A DNA stretch of 12,938 bases. Origin: CAYUIV01 sp964444925 (lineage in GTDB: Bacteria; Pseudomonadota; Gammaproteobacteria; Diplorickettsiales; Diplorickettsiaceae). How positions within the stretch are numbered: the stretch's first letter is position 1; each line of letters starts with the position of its first letter. Below the pieces are notes generated by a model that ran no database searches, was not told the DNA's origin, and worked only from the letters and a program-made list of their open reading frames with translations. The stretch covers positions 1-12,938 of the forward strand of contig CAYUIV010000014.1 of NCBI GenBank assembly GCA_964444925.1, written 5' to 3'. This document shows, in pieces, positions 6,683-12,938 of this stretch. Both the position numbers and the translations under genes were made by a program.

Positions 6683-7441
6683 ATGATTCAATCAATTTCA
6701 ACACCACATGTAAATAATACGTTTCTTTTTCCAACACATTTGACTTGCTTAGGAAATTTTTTATTAAAATTTAATGAAAGTTCACTTTTTTCAGTTTGTG
6801 TAAAAGATATTCATACAAAAAGAGTGTGTATGCACAATCAAGTCTGTGCTAAGTTTTGGAATTTAGAAGACGGAATGGAGGGTATGAATGCACGAGAAAT
6901 TTTAACCCGTGTGCCAAATTTTAAAAATGTCGAGCAAGAATTAGAGAATATTGAAAAAAATGAATATAACGCTGTTCGAAGTGAACGACAACATGTATTC
7001 AAGCAAACTTTAATTTCTTACACAGGGTTTGTACAAATCAGACAGTCCATCATTTTGCCACTGTATAATATGAATAATCGACCCGTTGCTACAGCAGGCA
7101 TCGCATTAGATTTGACAAAGTCTGTGGATCTATTGCATTTATTAGGAGTGTATAAATTGTATTACACAGTAAAAACGCAGGCAGCACAAAAATTTAGTTT
7201 ATACTTTCAGTTAGAAAGGTTTTTTCAAAAAACATTATCTTATGAAGAATTACGTATTTTACTTGCAATGATGCGTGATACACGACATAAGCAAGTAGCA
7301 CGTTTACTCAGTATTTCACCTAAAACTGTGTCAAGTTACTTAACCTCAATCAAAAATAAACTTAAATCTCAGTTTGACGTGTATACAGTGCTCAATTTTT
7401 TTAAAAGTTTACACTATTATAATTTTGCAGAGCAAAAATAA
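6683..7441 (+). CDS. PAS-like sensor with C-terminal LuxR-type HTH, transcriptional regulator
   Basis: The C-terminal part, LSYEELRILLAMMRD followed by KQVARLLSISPKTVSSYLTS (about residues 185-228 from the chosen start), is a LuxR/GerE helix-turn-helix with the usual TVxxYL recognition helix. The N-terminal 150 residues, including SLFSVCVKDIHTKRVCMHNQ, FWNLEDGMEGMNAREIL and a later SIILPLYNMNNRPVATAGIALD strand pair, read like a PAS fold that senses a small molecule or cell state; the ligand cannot be predicted. There is no receiver domain or autoinducer-binding signature, so it is neither a classic response regulator nor a quorum-sensing LuxR. I chose the ATG at 6683 (252 residues); a TTG at 6626 would add 19 residues. 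Neither has a good Shine-Dalgarno sequence. The gene follows the lipB terminator and a dyad at 6581, so it probably has its own promoter. Target genes are unknown. Confidence 0.82.
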   Translation: MIQSISTPHVNNTFLFPTHLTCLGNFLLKFNESSLFSVCVKDIHTKRVCMHNQVCAKFWNLEDGMEGMNAREILTRVPNFKNVEQELENIEKNEYNAVRSERQHVFKQTLISYTGFVQIRQSIILPLYNMNNRPVATAGIALDLTKSVDLLHLLGVYKLYYTVKTQAAQKFSLYFQLERFFQKTLSYEELRILLAMMRDTRHKQVARLLSISPKTVSSYLTSIKNKLKSQFDVYTVLNFFKSLHYYNFAEQK

Positions 7442-7527
7442 TTAAAGTATATACTGTTTGTGCTACTGAAAGACTCAGCGTATAGTAAACAAAAAAGCAT
7501 TGCCTCTACCTCAATACACATTTCAGT

Positions 7528-8754
7528 ATGTCTTACCACGCACTAGTAGAAAAACAACGACTCGATTTTCCTTTCTTAAAAACAACGCCCCAAGATAAAC
7601 CATTGATTTATTTTGACAATGCTGCAAGCACGCAAAAACCTATATCGGTGATTCATACACTAAAAGATTTTTATTGCACGCAGTATAGCAATGTACATCG
7701 AGGTACTTATGAACTCAGTGAGAGAGCAACCTATTTATTTGAAAAAGTACGTCAAAAAGTACAAACATTTATTAATGCAAAATATCAAGAAGAAATCGTT
7801 TTTACTCGTGGCACTACAGAAGCAATTAATCTTGTGGCAAACAGCTATGGCAAATCACAAATCAAAGCAAATGATGAAATCGTTATTTCCTATATGGAAC
7901 ACCATTCTAACATTTTACCGTGGCAACAATTGTGTCAAGAAACAGGTGCCCTATTGAAAATCATACCTGTTAATGCGCTGGGTGAATTATGTTTAGAAAC
8001 TGCACAAAAATTATTGAGTAAAAAAACGAAGCTCATGGCCATTACACATCTGTCTAATGTATTAGGCACTGTAAACCCAGTAAAACCCTTTATTGCATTT
8101 GCGCATGAAAATAACGTACCCGTGTTATTAGACGGTGCACAGGCCATTGCACATTTAAAAGTAGATGTACAATCACTAGATTGTGATTTCTATACATTTT
8201 CGGGACATAAAATGTACGGTCCAACAGGTATTGGTATACTCTATGGTAAAAAGAAGCATTTAGATAACATGCCACCTTGGCAAGTAGGTGGAGGGATGAT
8301 TGAAGCGGTTAACTTTGAGAAAACTACTTATCAGGCACCCCCTTACCGCTTTGAAGCAGGAACTCCAGCGATTGCTGAGGCGATTGGTTTGGGTGCAGCG
8401 CTTGACTATCTAATGACCATTGATTTATCAACACTATTGCAATTAGAAGATGAAGTAACCCAATATGCAAGAAAAAGATTGAAAGAGCTTAGCTTTGTAA
8501 AGGTGCTTGGCAGTCCTCAACAACACAAAGCAGTGCTTTCCTTTACAGTAGAAAATCTTCATGCACACGATGTTGCTACGCTACTTGCTGCGCAAGGTAT
8601 TGCTACAAGAGCAGGACATCATTGTAATATGCCTTTGATGGATGCTCTAAATATTCCAGCCGTAACACGTGTTTCCTTTGCTTTGTATAATACAAAGCAA
8701 GAAGTTGATCTATTTATTCAAGCTTTAAAAAAGGGACAAAAATTATTAAGTTAA
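7528..8754 (+). CDS. sufS: Cysteine desulfurase SufS (SufS/CsdA family)
   Basis: PLP-dependent enzyme that takes sulfur from L-cysteine as a persulfide for Fe-S cluster assembly by the Suf system, releasing alanine. The 408 residues match the family. Visible: IYFDNAASTQKP (27-38), NVHRGTYELSERAT (55-68), the PLP-stacking His in MEHHSNILPW (123-132), DGAQAIAH (202-209), the Schiff-base lysine Lys228 in FSGHKMYGPTGIGILY, RFEAGTP (274-280) and the catalytic Cys366 in RAGHHCNMPLM. The group II motif and E. coli-like RxGHHCxMPLM favour SufS over IscS; CsdA is the nearest alternative. It stands apart from sufBCD and from any visible sufE/sufU; 86 bp separate it from the PAS/LuxR gene. The ATG at 7528 lacks a clear ribosome binding site. 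It ends 6 bp from the convergent gene behind rpoH. Confidence 0.94.
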   Translation: MSYHALVEKQRLDFPFLKTTPQDKPLIYFDNAASTQKPISVIHTLKDFYCTQYSNVHRGTYELSERATYLFEKVRQKVQTFINAKYQEEIVFTRGTTEAINLVANSYGKSQIKANDEIVISYMEHHSNILPWQQLCQETGALLKIIPVNALGELCLETAQKLLSKKTKLMAITHLSNVLGTVNPVKPFIAFAHENNVPVLLDGAQAIAHLKVDVQSLDCDFYTFSGHKMYGPTGIGILYGKKKHLDNMPPWQVGGGMIEAVNFEKTTYQAPPYRFEAGTPAIAEAIGLGAALDYLMTIDLSTLLQLEDEVTQYARKRLKELSFVKVLGSPQQHKAVLSFTVENLHAHDVATLLAAQGIATRAGHHCNMPLMDALNIPAVTRVSFALYNTKQEVDLFIQALKKGQKLLS

Positions 8755-8760
8755 AAGATG

Positions 8761-8922
8761 TTATAACGCCTGATCCCGTTTTTTAAAAATAGATTGATGA
8801 TATTGTTTCTGATGCTCACGGTTTACTGTATGATCTAAATTTTTTTTACGCAATTTTTTGAGTATCTCATCAATCGCACTTGTATAATGAGAGGTATTTA
8901 GAAAATTTTTAAGTAGTTTCAT
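8761..8922 (-). CDS. Small basic protein (53 aa) translationally coupled to rpoH
   Basis: A complete frame of 53 codons starts at an ATG that shares an ATGA overlap with the rpoH stop, the classic arrangement for translational coupling. The product is basic and probably helical: SAIDEILKKLRKK, then NREHQKQYHQSIFKKRDQAL at the end. I recall small conserved gammaproteobacterial proteins with a similar pattern (FLxxLR, then an HQR-like helix ending in RD), but cannot name the family. No signal peptide, cysteine motif or DNA-binding fold is evident. Coupling to rpoH suggests co-expression with sigma-32, for example as a modulator, but that is inference. Its stop lies 6 bp from the convergent sufS stop. 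The gap would otherwise be unexplained. Confidence 0.7.
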   Translation of the reverse strand: MKLLKNFLNTSHYTSAIDEILKKLRKKNLDHTVNREHQKQYHQSIFKKRDQAL

Positions 8923-9803
8923 ATAACTGCTACTTCATTTTCTATGAACGTTTTAAGCGATTGAATGGCATGCTGCTCTACTTGACGAATACGTTCCATA
9001 GATAAATTATATTGCGGCGCTAAATCTTTTAGCTTGATTTTTGGCTCTTGTAACCAACGCTTTACAATAATCTCGTAACTTCTTTTATCTAATTTTTTCA
9101 AAGCATTTTTTAAAGATGTGTTGTTCCACTCTGAAAAATTACTATTTTCTACTAGCTGAGCAGGATCATAGCGCATATCAGAGAAAGCAGCAGTTGGTAG
9201 TCGGTTGGCAAAATTATTTTCTTCTTGCGTTGTATCATGATTATCGTTTGCAAAACTCATATCTTTTGTACTAAGATGCATCTCCATTTCTTTTACTGTT
9301 TTCTGTTGTACACCTAATGTTTTTGCAACAGTATTAATTTCTTCAGCATTTGCCCAACCTAAACGTTTTTTCATCTTACGCAAATTGAAAAACAGTTTGC
9401 GTTTTGCCTTTGTTGTGGCCATCTTAACAATACGCCAATTTTTTAAGACAAACTCTTGTATTTCAGCTTTGATCCAATAAACAGCAAAGGAGATAAGTCG
9501 GACTTTCATCTCAGGATTGAAACGTTTGACTGCTTTCATTAGTCCTATATTTCCTTCTTGAATTAGATCACTCATTGCTAAACCATAATTAGCATATCCT
9601 TGCGCAATATAAGCAACAAATCGTAAATTTGATATGACAAGCTGTTTCGCTGCTTTCACATCCTTATAATAATAAAATGTTTTAGCAAGCTTTTGCTCCT
9701 CTTCAATACTTAATACTGGAATCCGTTTTACTTTTTGAATGTAAGCATCTAGGCTATTTGAAGAAAAAGAGTCAATTTTAGGAGAGATAATATATTTATC
9801 CAT
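8919..9803 (-). CDS. rpoH: RNA polymerase sigma factor RpoH (sigma-32)
   Basis: Heat-shock sigma factor that directs RNA polymerase to chaperone and protease promoters. The 294 residues are close to the E. coli length. Domain order: LDAYIQKVKRIPVLSIEEEQ (18-37, region 1.2), NLRFVAYIAQGYANYGLAMSDLIQEGNIGL (region 2, core binding), RFNPEMKVRLISFAVYWIKAEIQEFV and NWRIVKMATTKAKR (regions 2.3-2.4), the RpoH box RKLFFNLRK (135-143), and a region 4.2 helix-turn-helix (KLKDLAPQYNLSMERIRQVEQHAIQSLK, 257-284). The ATG at 9803 fits the family N-terminus but has no Shine-Dalgarno sequence, which may mean structured control of translation. A promoter lies just upstream and the small gene overlaps its stop. 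Other alternative sigma factors lack the RpoH box. Confidence 0.95.
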   Translation of the reverse strand: MDKYIISPKIDSFSSNSLDAYIQKVKRIPVLSIEEEQKLAKTFYYYKDVKAAKQLVISNLRFVAYIAQGYANYGLAMSDLIQEGNIGLMKAVKRFNPEMKVRLISFAVYWIKAEIQEFVLKNWRIVKMATTKAKRKLFFNLRKMKKRLGWANAEEINTVAKTLGVQQKTVKEMEMHLSTKDMSFANDNHDTTQEENNFANRLPTAAFSDMRYDPAQLVENSNFSEWNNTSLKNALKKLDKRSYEIIVKRWLQEPKIKLKDLAPQYNLSMERIRQVEQHAIQSLKTFIENEVAVI

Positions 9804-9838
9804 AGGGCGTTGTGTGATTTGGATTAATTAGTACAAAT

Positions 9839-9867
9839 AGTATGGGTCTGTGTCTTTGTTTTTTCAA
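9839..9867 (-). promoter_or_regulatory. Candidate sigma-70 promoter of rpoH
   Basis: On the minus strand, TTGAAA (9862-9867) as -35 and CATACT (9839-9844) as -10 are separated by exactly 17 bp, giving a leader of about 28 nt before the rpoH ATG. Match quality is 5 of 6 and 4 of 6. Confidence 0.45.
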
Positions 9868-9895
9868 GTATGATAATAAAAAATAAAGTAAGATA

Positions 9896-9923
9896 ACTAT
9901 CGTGTTGAAAACGTATTGATAGT
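9896..9923. terminator. Weak hairpin between rnpB and rpoH
   Basis: Six-base arms ACTATC (9896-9901) and GATAGT (9918-9923) with a 16-nt loop, about 15 nt beyond the rnpB 3' end. On the minus strand a T-rich stretch follows. It may end the rnpB transcript, but the stem is short. Confidence 0.25.
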
Positions 9924-9937
9924 CTATTTTTTTAAGA

Positions 9938-10289
9938 TAAGCCGATCGATAAGCCGGGTTCTGTCGTGGACAGTCATTCCTCTAGGATGTAAATCACTTT
10001 ACATCTCAAGCGATCTACCCAAACCCAGTGCGGATCACACGGTTTACAAATTGTAAATGGGTTTTATTTAATCTTGCTCCAAGTGGGGTTTACCTTGCCT
10101 TTATTGTTACCAACAAAGCGGTGTGCTTTTACCACCCCTTTTCACCCTTACCTTCAAAAAGGCGGTTTATTTTCTGTGGCACTTTCCGTAGGTTTACACC
10201 TCCCAGACGTTATCTGGCACTCTATCCTTTGGAGCCCGGACTTTCCTCTGTAGCAAAAGTATACACTACAGCGACTGTCTGATCGGCTC
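9938..10289 (-). ncRNA. rnpB: RNase P RNA, bacterial class A
   Basis: Catalytic RNA that removes the 5' leader of pre-tRNAs, working with the protein RnpA. Read on the minus strand it opens with GAGCCGATCAGACAGTCGC, then the conserved block GAGGAAAGTCCGGGCTCC, then TGCCAGATAACGTCTGG; later come AAGGTAAGGGTGAAAAGGG and GGTAAACCCCAC, and near the end GAATGACTGTCCACGACAGA and ACCCGGCTTA. The ends pair as P1 (GAGCCGATC with GATCGGCTT). Length about 352 nt is normal for type A. The 5' end fits a -10 of TAAAAT at 10296-10301; the -35 is poor. Boundaries are set by P1 pairing and could shift by a few bases. A frame of about 84 codons on the opposite strand is not a gene. Confidence 0.97.
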
Positions 10290-10327
10290 ATATCTATTTT
10301 AAATATCTTTTGAAAAAAATCCAGTGA

Positions 10328-11089
10328 TTATACTAGAGGCGCTTTCTTTTTCATCGCATGATAAGAAAGATTTTTCTTTTGTGTCTCCCAGTCACGCTGA
10401 GTATCAGGGCTCATCACTTTAGGAAAGGGTATGGTAGGAGTGGGGGATAAAGATAAAGGCGAAAGTGAAGTTGCATTAAAATGTATTTTTGCTGCCCCAT
10501 GATATTTTGTTGAGAGATCAATTAATTGAGGAATATCTTTTTCTGCAAATTGTTTGATCAAGGCAGCAAGGTCTGTTGCTGATATTTCATTGTTTTTTTT
10601 CTGTGCATCATTAAAAAAAGTATTGCGTTCTACTCTAGGCGGCACTTTAAAAGAAAGTTGATCTATAGGATCAAACAGTCTTGTCTGTATTTGGTGAGCC
10701 ATCGATTCTAGCGTATTAAAAATAGTTTCTAAAAGTTGATCTAGAAACTGTGTCGTTTTCGTTTGCACCGTGTTTTCTTGACATGACGATGAAATAAAAT
10801 CGGAACAACTACTTTTTTTTTGCAGTTGTAAACAGTATGTTAAAAGTAAATTAGGATAATCAATCTGAAGCAAAGTATTTTGGACATCTGTTTGTGACAG
10901 ATTTTGTAGTACCTGTATCTCTTGAGAAAAGATGTTTGGGATAGATGAAATTAAATCATCAAGGCTCTTTGAATGATTTAGCTCTTTATCTTGTTGTTTT
11001 ATGAATGGCAGCATGCGCTCAGTAGTTTTTTCTATTTGTCCTTTAAAAGCGTTGAGCTGTTCTAGAATACGTTGTTGTTTTAAATCCAT
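10328..11089 (-). CDS. Hypothetical protein, 253 aa
   Basis: Not recognised. The ATG at 11089 has a good ribosome binding site (AAAGGA, about 7 nt upstream), better than most genes here. The first half is Gln/Lys/Leu-rich and helical, with possible coiled-coil character (residues 1-40 and about 110-140). A cysteine cluster (Cys86, Cys95, Cys103) lies midway. Residues 208-228 form a Ser/Pro-rich linker (SLSPLSLSPTPTIPFPKVMS), followed by a basic tail ending KKKAPLV. No signal peptide or transmembrane segment is evident. It lies between uvrD (113 bp upstream) and rnpB (38 bp downstream), all on one strand. The tail and linker suggest a modular protein; a secreted or scaffolding role is possible but unsupported. 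Confidence 0.75.
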   Translation of the reverse strand: MDLKQQRILEQLNAFKGQIEKTTERMLPFIKQQDKELNHSKSLDDLISSIPNIFSQEIQVLQNLSQTDVQNTLLQIDYPNLLLTYCLQLQKKSSCSDFISSSCQENTVQTKTTQFLDQLLETIFNTLESMAHQIQTRLFDPIDQLSFKVPPRVERNTFFNDAQKKNNEISATDLAALIKQFAEKDIPQLIDLSTKYHGAAKIHFNATSLSPLSLSPTPTIPFPKVMSPDTQRDWETQKKNLSYHAMKKKAPLV

Positions 11090-11164
11090 CTATTTATCCT
11101 TTCTAAATCATTTAAATCGACACGATACCCACACACTATTTTTTCCATCATCAAAATTAAGCAA

Positions 11165-11195
11165 TGTATAGCATAATGTGCGTTTCATTCTTCAA
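11165..11195 (-). promoter_or_regulatory. Candidate promoter of the 253-aa gene
   Basis: On the minus strand TTGAAG (11190-11195) and TATACA (11165-11170) are separated by 19 bp, with a TG three bases before the -10 (extended -10 form). The long spacer makes this tentative. The transcription start would be roughly 65-70 nt before the ATG. Confidence 0.3.
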
Positions 11196-11202
11196 GAATA
11201 TA

Positions 11203-12938
11203 TTACATCTGTTGCAAATTTGCAAACTGTAGTACCAACCACTTTGTCCCTATCTGTTCAAATTTCACTTGTACCCTAGTATAACTTCCTTGTCCTTCAT
11301 AATTTAAAATGAGCCCCTTTCCAAATGTTGGATGATAAACTGTTTGATGAATATGAAAGGCGGTTCCTTGTATGTTTTGTGTAGCCTCTGCATGAGTCGT
11401 TTGAGTTGACAAGTGATTAAAAGAATGTGTTTTTAAGCGTACCGTTGAAATATATTGTTCAGGAATTTCCTTTAAAAATCTTGAAGGCGTACGGTAAGTA
11501 TCGCTACCATGATGGCGTCGCGTCTCTGCATAAGTGAGATAAAGCTTTTGCATCGCACGTGTCATCCCCACATAACACAAGCGACGTTCTTCTTCAATGC
11601 GTGTAGGCTCTGTAAAAGACATGTGTGTTGGAAATAATCCTTCTTCTAGTCCTGTTAAAAAAACAAAAGGAAATTCGAGTCCTTTTGCAGCATGTAACGT
11701 CATTAACTGTACGCCTACTGTTGTCTGCTGTTGCGTATGTGTCTCTCCAGTGTCGAGTACAATTTGATTTAAAAAACTTGATAGGGCATCTTCTTGAGAA
11801 GTTTCAGATAAAAACTGACGCGTTGCATAGATTAATTCATTCAAATTATCAAGACGTGTTTGTAACTTTTCCGGCGTTTCTTTTTTGTAGTTAGACAAAA
11901 GGCCACTGGCTTGTAAAACGTATTCTGTTTGTTTACTTAGATCATAACCTTGTATCTTTGTTCGTATTTCTTCAATCAATACAATGAATGTATATAGCGC
12001 TTGATTGGCACGTGCTGGTAATCGTTGTTGATCGATTAAATAGCGACTTGCATTAAACAAAGAAGTTTGGTGAGTGCGTGCTGTGTGACGCAGTACATCT
12101 ATTGTTCTTTCACCTAAACCACGCGCAGGGGTGTTAACAATTCTTTCAAATGCGCTGTCATCATCTAGATGGCAAACAAGTCTTAGATAAGAAAGTGCAT
12201 CTTTAATTTCAGCACGTTCAAAAAAACGCAAACCTCCATAGATACGATAAGGCATATTCGCACGCATCAACGATTCTTCTAACACACGAGATTGGGCATT
12301 TGAGCGATACAATAGTGCAACTTGTTCATAATCGTGACCTGCTTCTTTTGCCATATGAATGCGCTCTACAATAAAACGTGCTTCATCCATTTCATTGTAG
12401 GCCATGTAGAGCGAAATAGCTTCTCCTTGCTGACCCTCTGTCCAAAGATTTTTACCTAATCGCTCGTGATTGTGTGCAATAAGTGTATTTGCCGCCGATA
12501 AGATCGTGGCAGTTGATCGATAATTTTGCTCTAGAAAAAGTGTTTGACTACCTATAAAATCTTGATCAAAACGATGCATATTTTCAATTTTAGCACCACG
12601 CCATCCGTAGATAGACTGATCGTCATCACCTACGATGGTAAGATAACTTTGTTTTCCAACTAAAAGACGAATCCAATTATACTGCATCGTGCTCGTGTCT
12701 TGAAATTCATCAACTAAAACATGACGAAATTTTTCTTGATAATATGTTAAAATTTCAGCATTATCTTTCAATAGTTCATAGCTCAATAGTAAAAGTTCCG
12801 AAAAATCAAGTAGACTATTTTGACGACAGTACGTTTCGTATACCTGATAAATTTCATTCATCTTCTTTTCATAAAAATCATTAGATGATTCGATGACTTG
12901 TGCACGCAATCCATTATCTTTTTTTTGGTTAATAAAAG
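11203..12938 (-). CDS. uvrD: DNA helicase II UvrD, N-terminus cut by window edge
   Basis: Superfamily 1A 3'-5' helicase acting in nucleotide-excision and mismatch repair. About 577 codons are visible of roughly 720 usual; the frame stays open to the right edge, so the Walker A part is outside and the TTG at 12909 is not the start. Visible motifs, by position: LVDEFQDT (Walker B, 12694-12717), GDDDQSIYGWRG (12595-12630), LEQNYRST (12511-12534), FFERAEIKDALSYLRL, TLHAAKGLEFPFVFLTGLEEG (motif V) and VGMTRAMQKL (motif VI). The C-terminal segment from GTAFHIHQTVYHPTFGKG onward matches the Tudor-like tail that contacts RNA polymerase in UvrD/PcrA. The long stretch of E. coli-like sequence (RSNAQSRVLEE, YRIYGGLRFF) favours UvrD over Rep. 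The C-terminus is complete. Confidence 0.95.
   Translation of the reverse strand, partial: FINQKKDNGLRAQVIESSNDFYEKKMNEIYQVYETYCRQNSLLDFSELLLLSYELLKDNAEILTYYQEKFRHVLVDEFQDTSTMQYNWIRLLVGKQSYLTIVGDDDQSIYGWRGAKIENMHRFDQDFIGSQTLFLEQNYRSTATILSAANTLIAHNHERLGKNLWTEGQQGEAISLYMAYNEMDEARFIVERIHMAKEAGHDYEQVALLYRSNAQSRVLEESLMRANMPYRIYGGLRFFERAEIKDALSYLRLVCHLDDDSAFERIVNTPARGLGERTIDVLRHTARTHQTSLFNASRYLIDQQRLPARANQALYTFIVLIEEIRTKIQGYDLSKQTEYVLQASGLLSNYKKETPEKLQTRLDNLNELIYATRQFLSETSQEDALSSFLNQIVLDTGETHTQQQTTVGVQLMTLHAAKGLEFPFVFLTGLEEGLFPTHMSFTEPTRIEEERRLCYVGMTRAMQKLYLTYAETRRHHGSDTYRTPSRFLKEIPEQYISTVRLKTHSFNHLSTQTTHAEATQNIQGTAFHIHQTVYHPTFGKGLILNYEGQGSYTRVQVKFEQIGTKWLVLQFANLQQM

Noticed and set aside
7691..8275. 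Short frames on both strands within sufS
   Set aside because: All lie inside the confidently identified SufS coding sequence and lack any supporting feature.
10028..10282. 84-codon plus-strand frame
   Set aside because: It is the complement of the RNase P RNA, whose conserved blocks explain the sequence.
11625..11894. 89-codon plus-strand frame
   Set aside because: Antisense to UvrD motif V region, which is certain.

Overview
The window is AT-rich, gene-dense bacterial DNA. It most likely comes from a host-associated gammaproteobacterium, perhaps of Legionellales type; that placement is an inference. The best lineage marker is the sigma-32 protein (RpoH), whose region 2 and RpoH box read like the gammaproteobacterial family. 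UvrD and LipB are also close to the E. coli proteins. An ankyrin-repeat protein, two long proteins I cannot place, weak Shine-Dalgarno sequences and housekeeping genes scattered outside their usual operons fit an intracellular or symbiotic lifestyle. One discordant marker is a single-chain (alpha2) glycyl-tRNA synthetase, where most gammaproteobacteria use the two-subunit GlyQ/GlyS enzyme.

Layout: (1) 3-1226 (+), the C-terminal part of glycyl-tRNA synthetase, cut by the left edge. (2) 1227-1676, a non-coding gap with several inverted repeats, one a perfect 20-bp palindrome. (3) 1677-3356 (+), a 559-residue protein of unknown family. (4) 3646-3891 (-), a ChaB-family protein facing it, with a strong hairpin between them. 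(5) 3892-4456, a largely empty gap. (6) 4457-5668 (-), an ankyrin-repeat protein with a possible F-box-like tail. (7) 5858-6499 (+), lipB with a terminator behind it. (8) 6683-7441 (+), a PAS-like sensor with a LuxR-type DNA-binding domain, preceded by a 21-bp dyad. (9) 7528-8754 (+), sufS cysteine desulfurase. (10) 8761-8922 and 8919-9803 (-), a 53-residue gene whose start overlaps the rpoH stop, and rpoH itself. (11) 9938-10289 (-), the RNase P RNA. (12) 10328-11089 (-), an unknown 253-residue protein. (13) 11203-12938 (-), uvrD cut by the right edge.

Together the recognisable genes cover translation (glycine charging, tRNA 5' processing), cofactor assembly (lipoylation, Fe-S sulfur supply), heat-shock transcription and DNA repair. 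The two orphan proteins, the ankyrin protein and the PAS/LuxR regulator form the accessory layer. I see no insertion sequence, CRISPR array, phage gene or tRNA. I do not see a clear multi-gene novel system. The best candidates for new biology are the ankyrin protein, the 559-residue orphan and the tiny gene coupled to rpoH.
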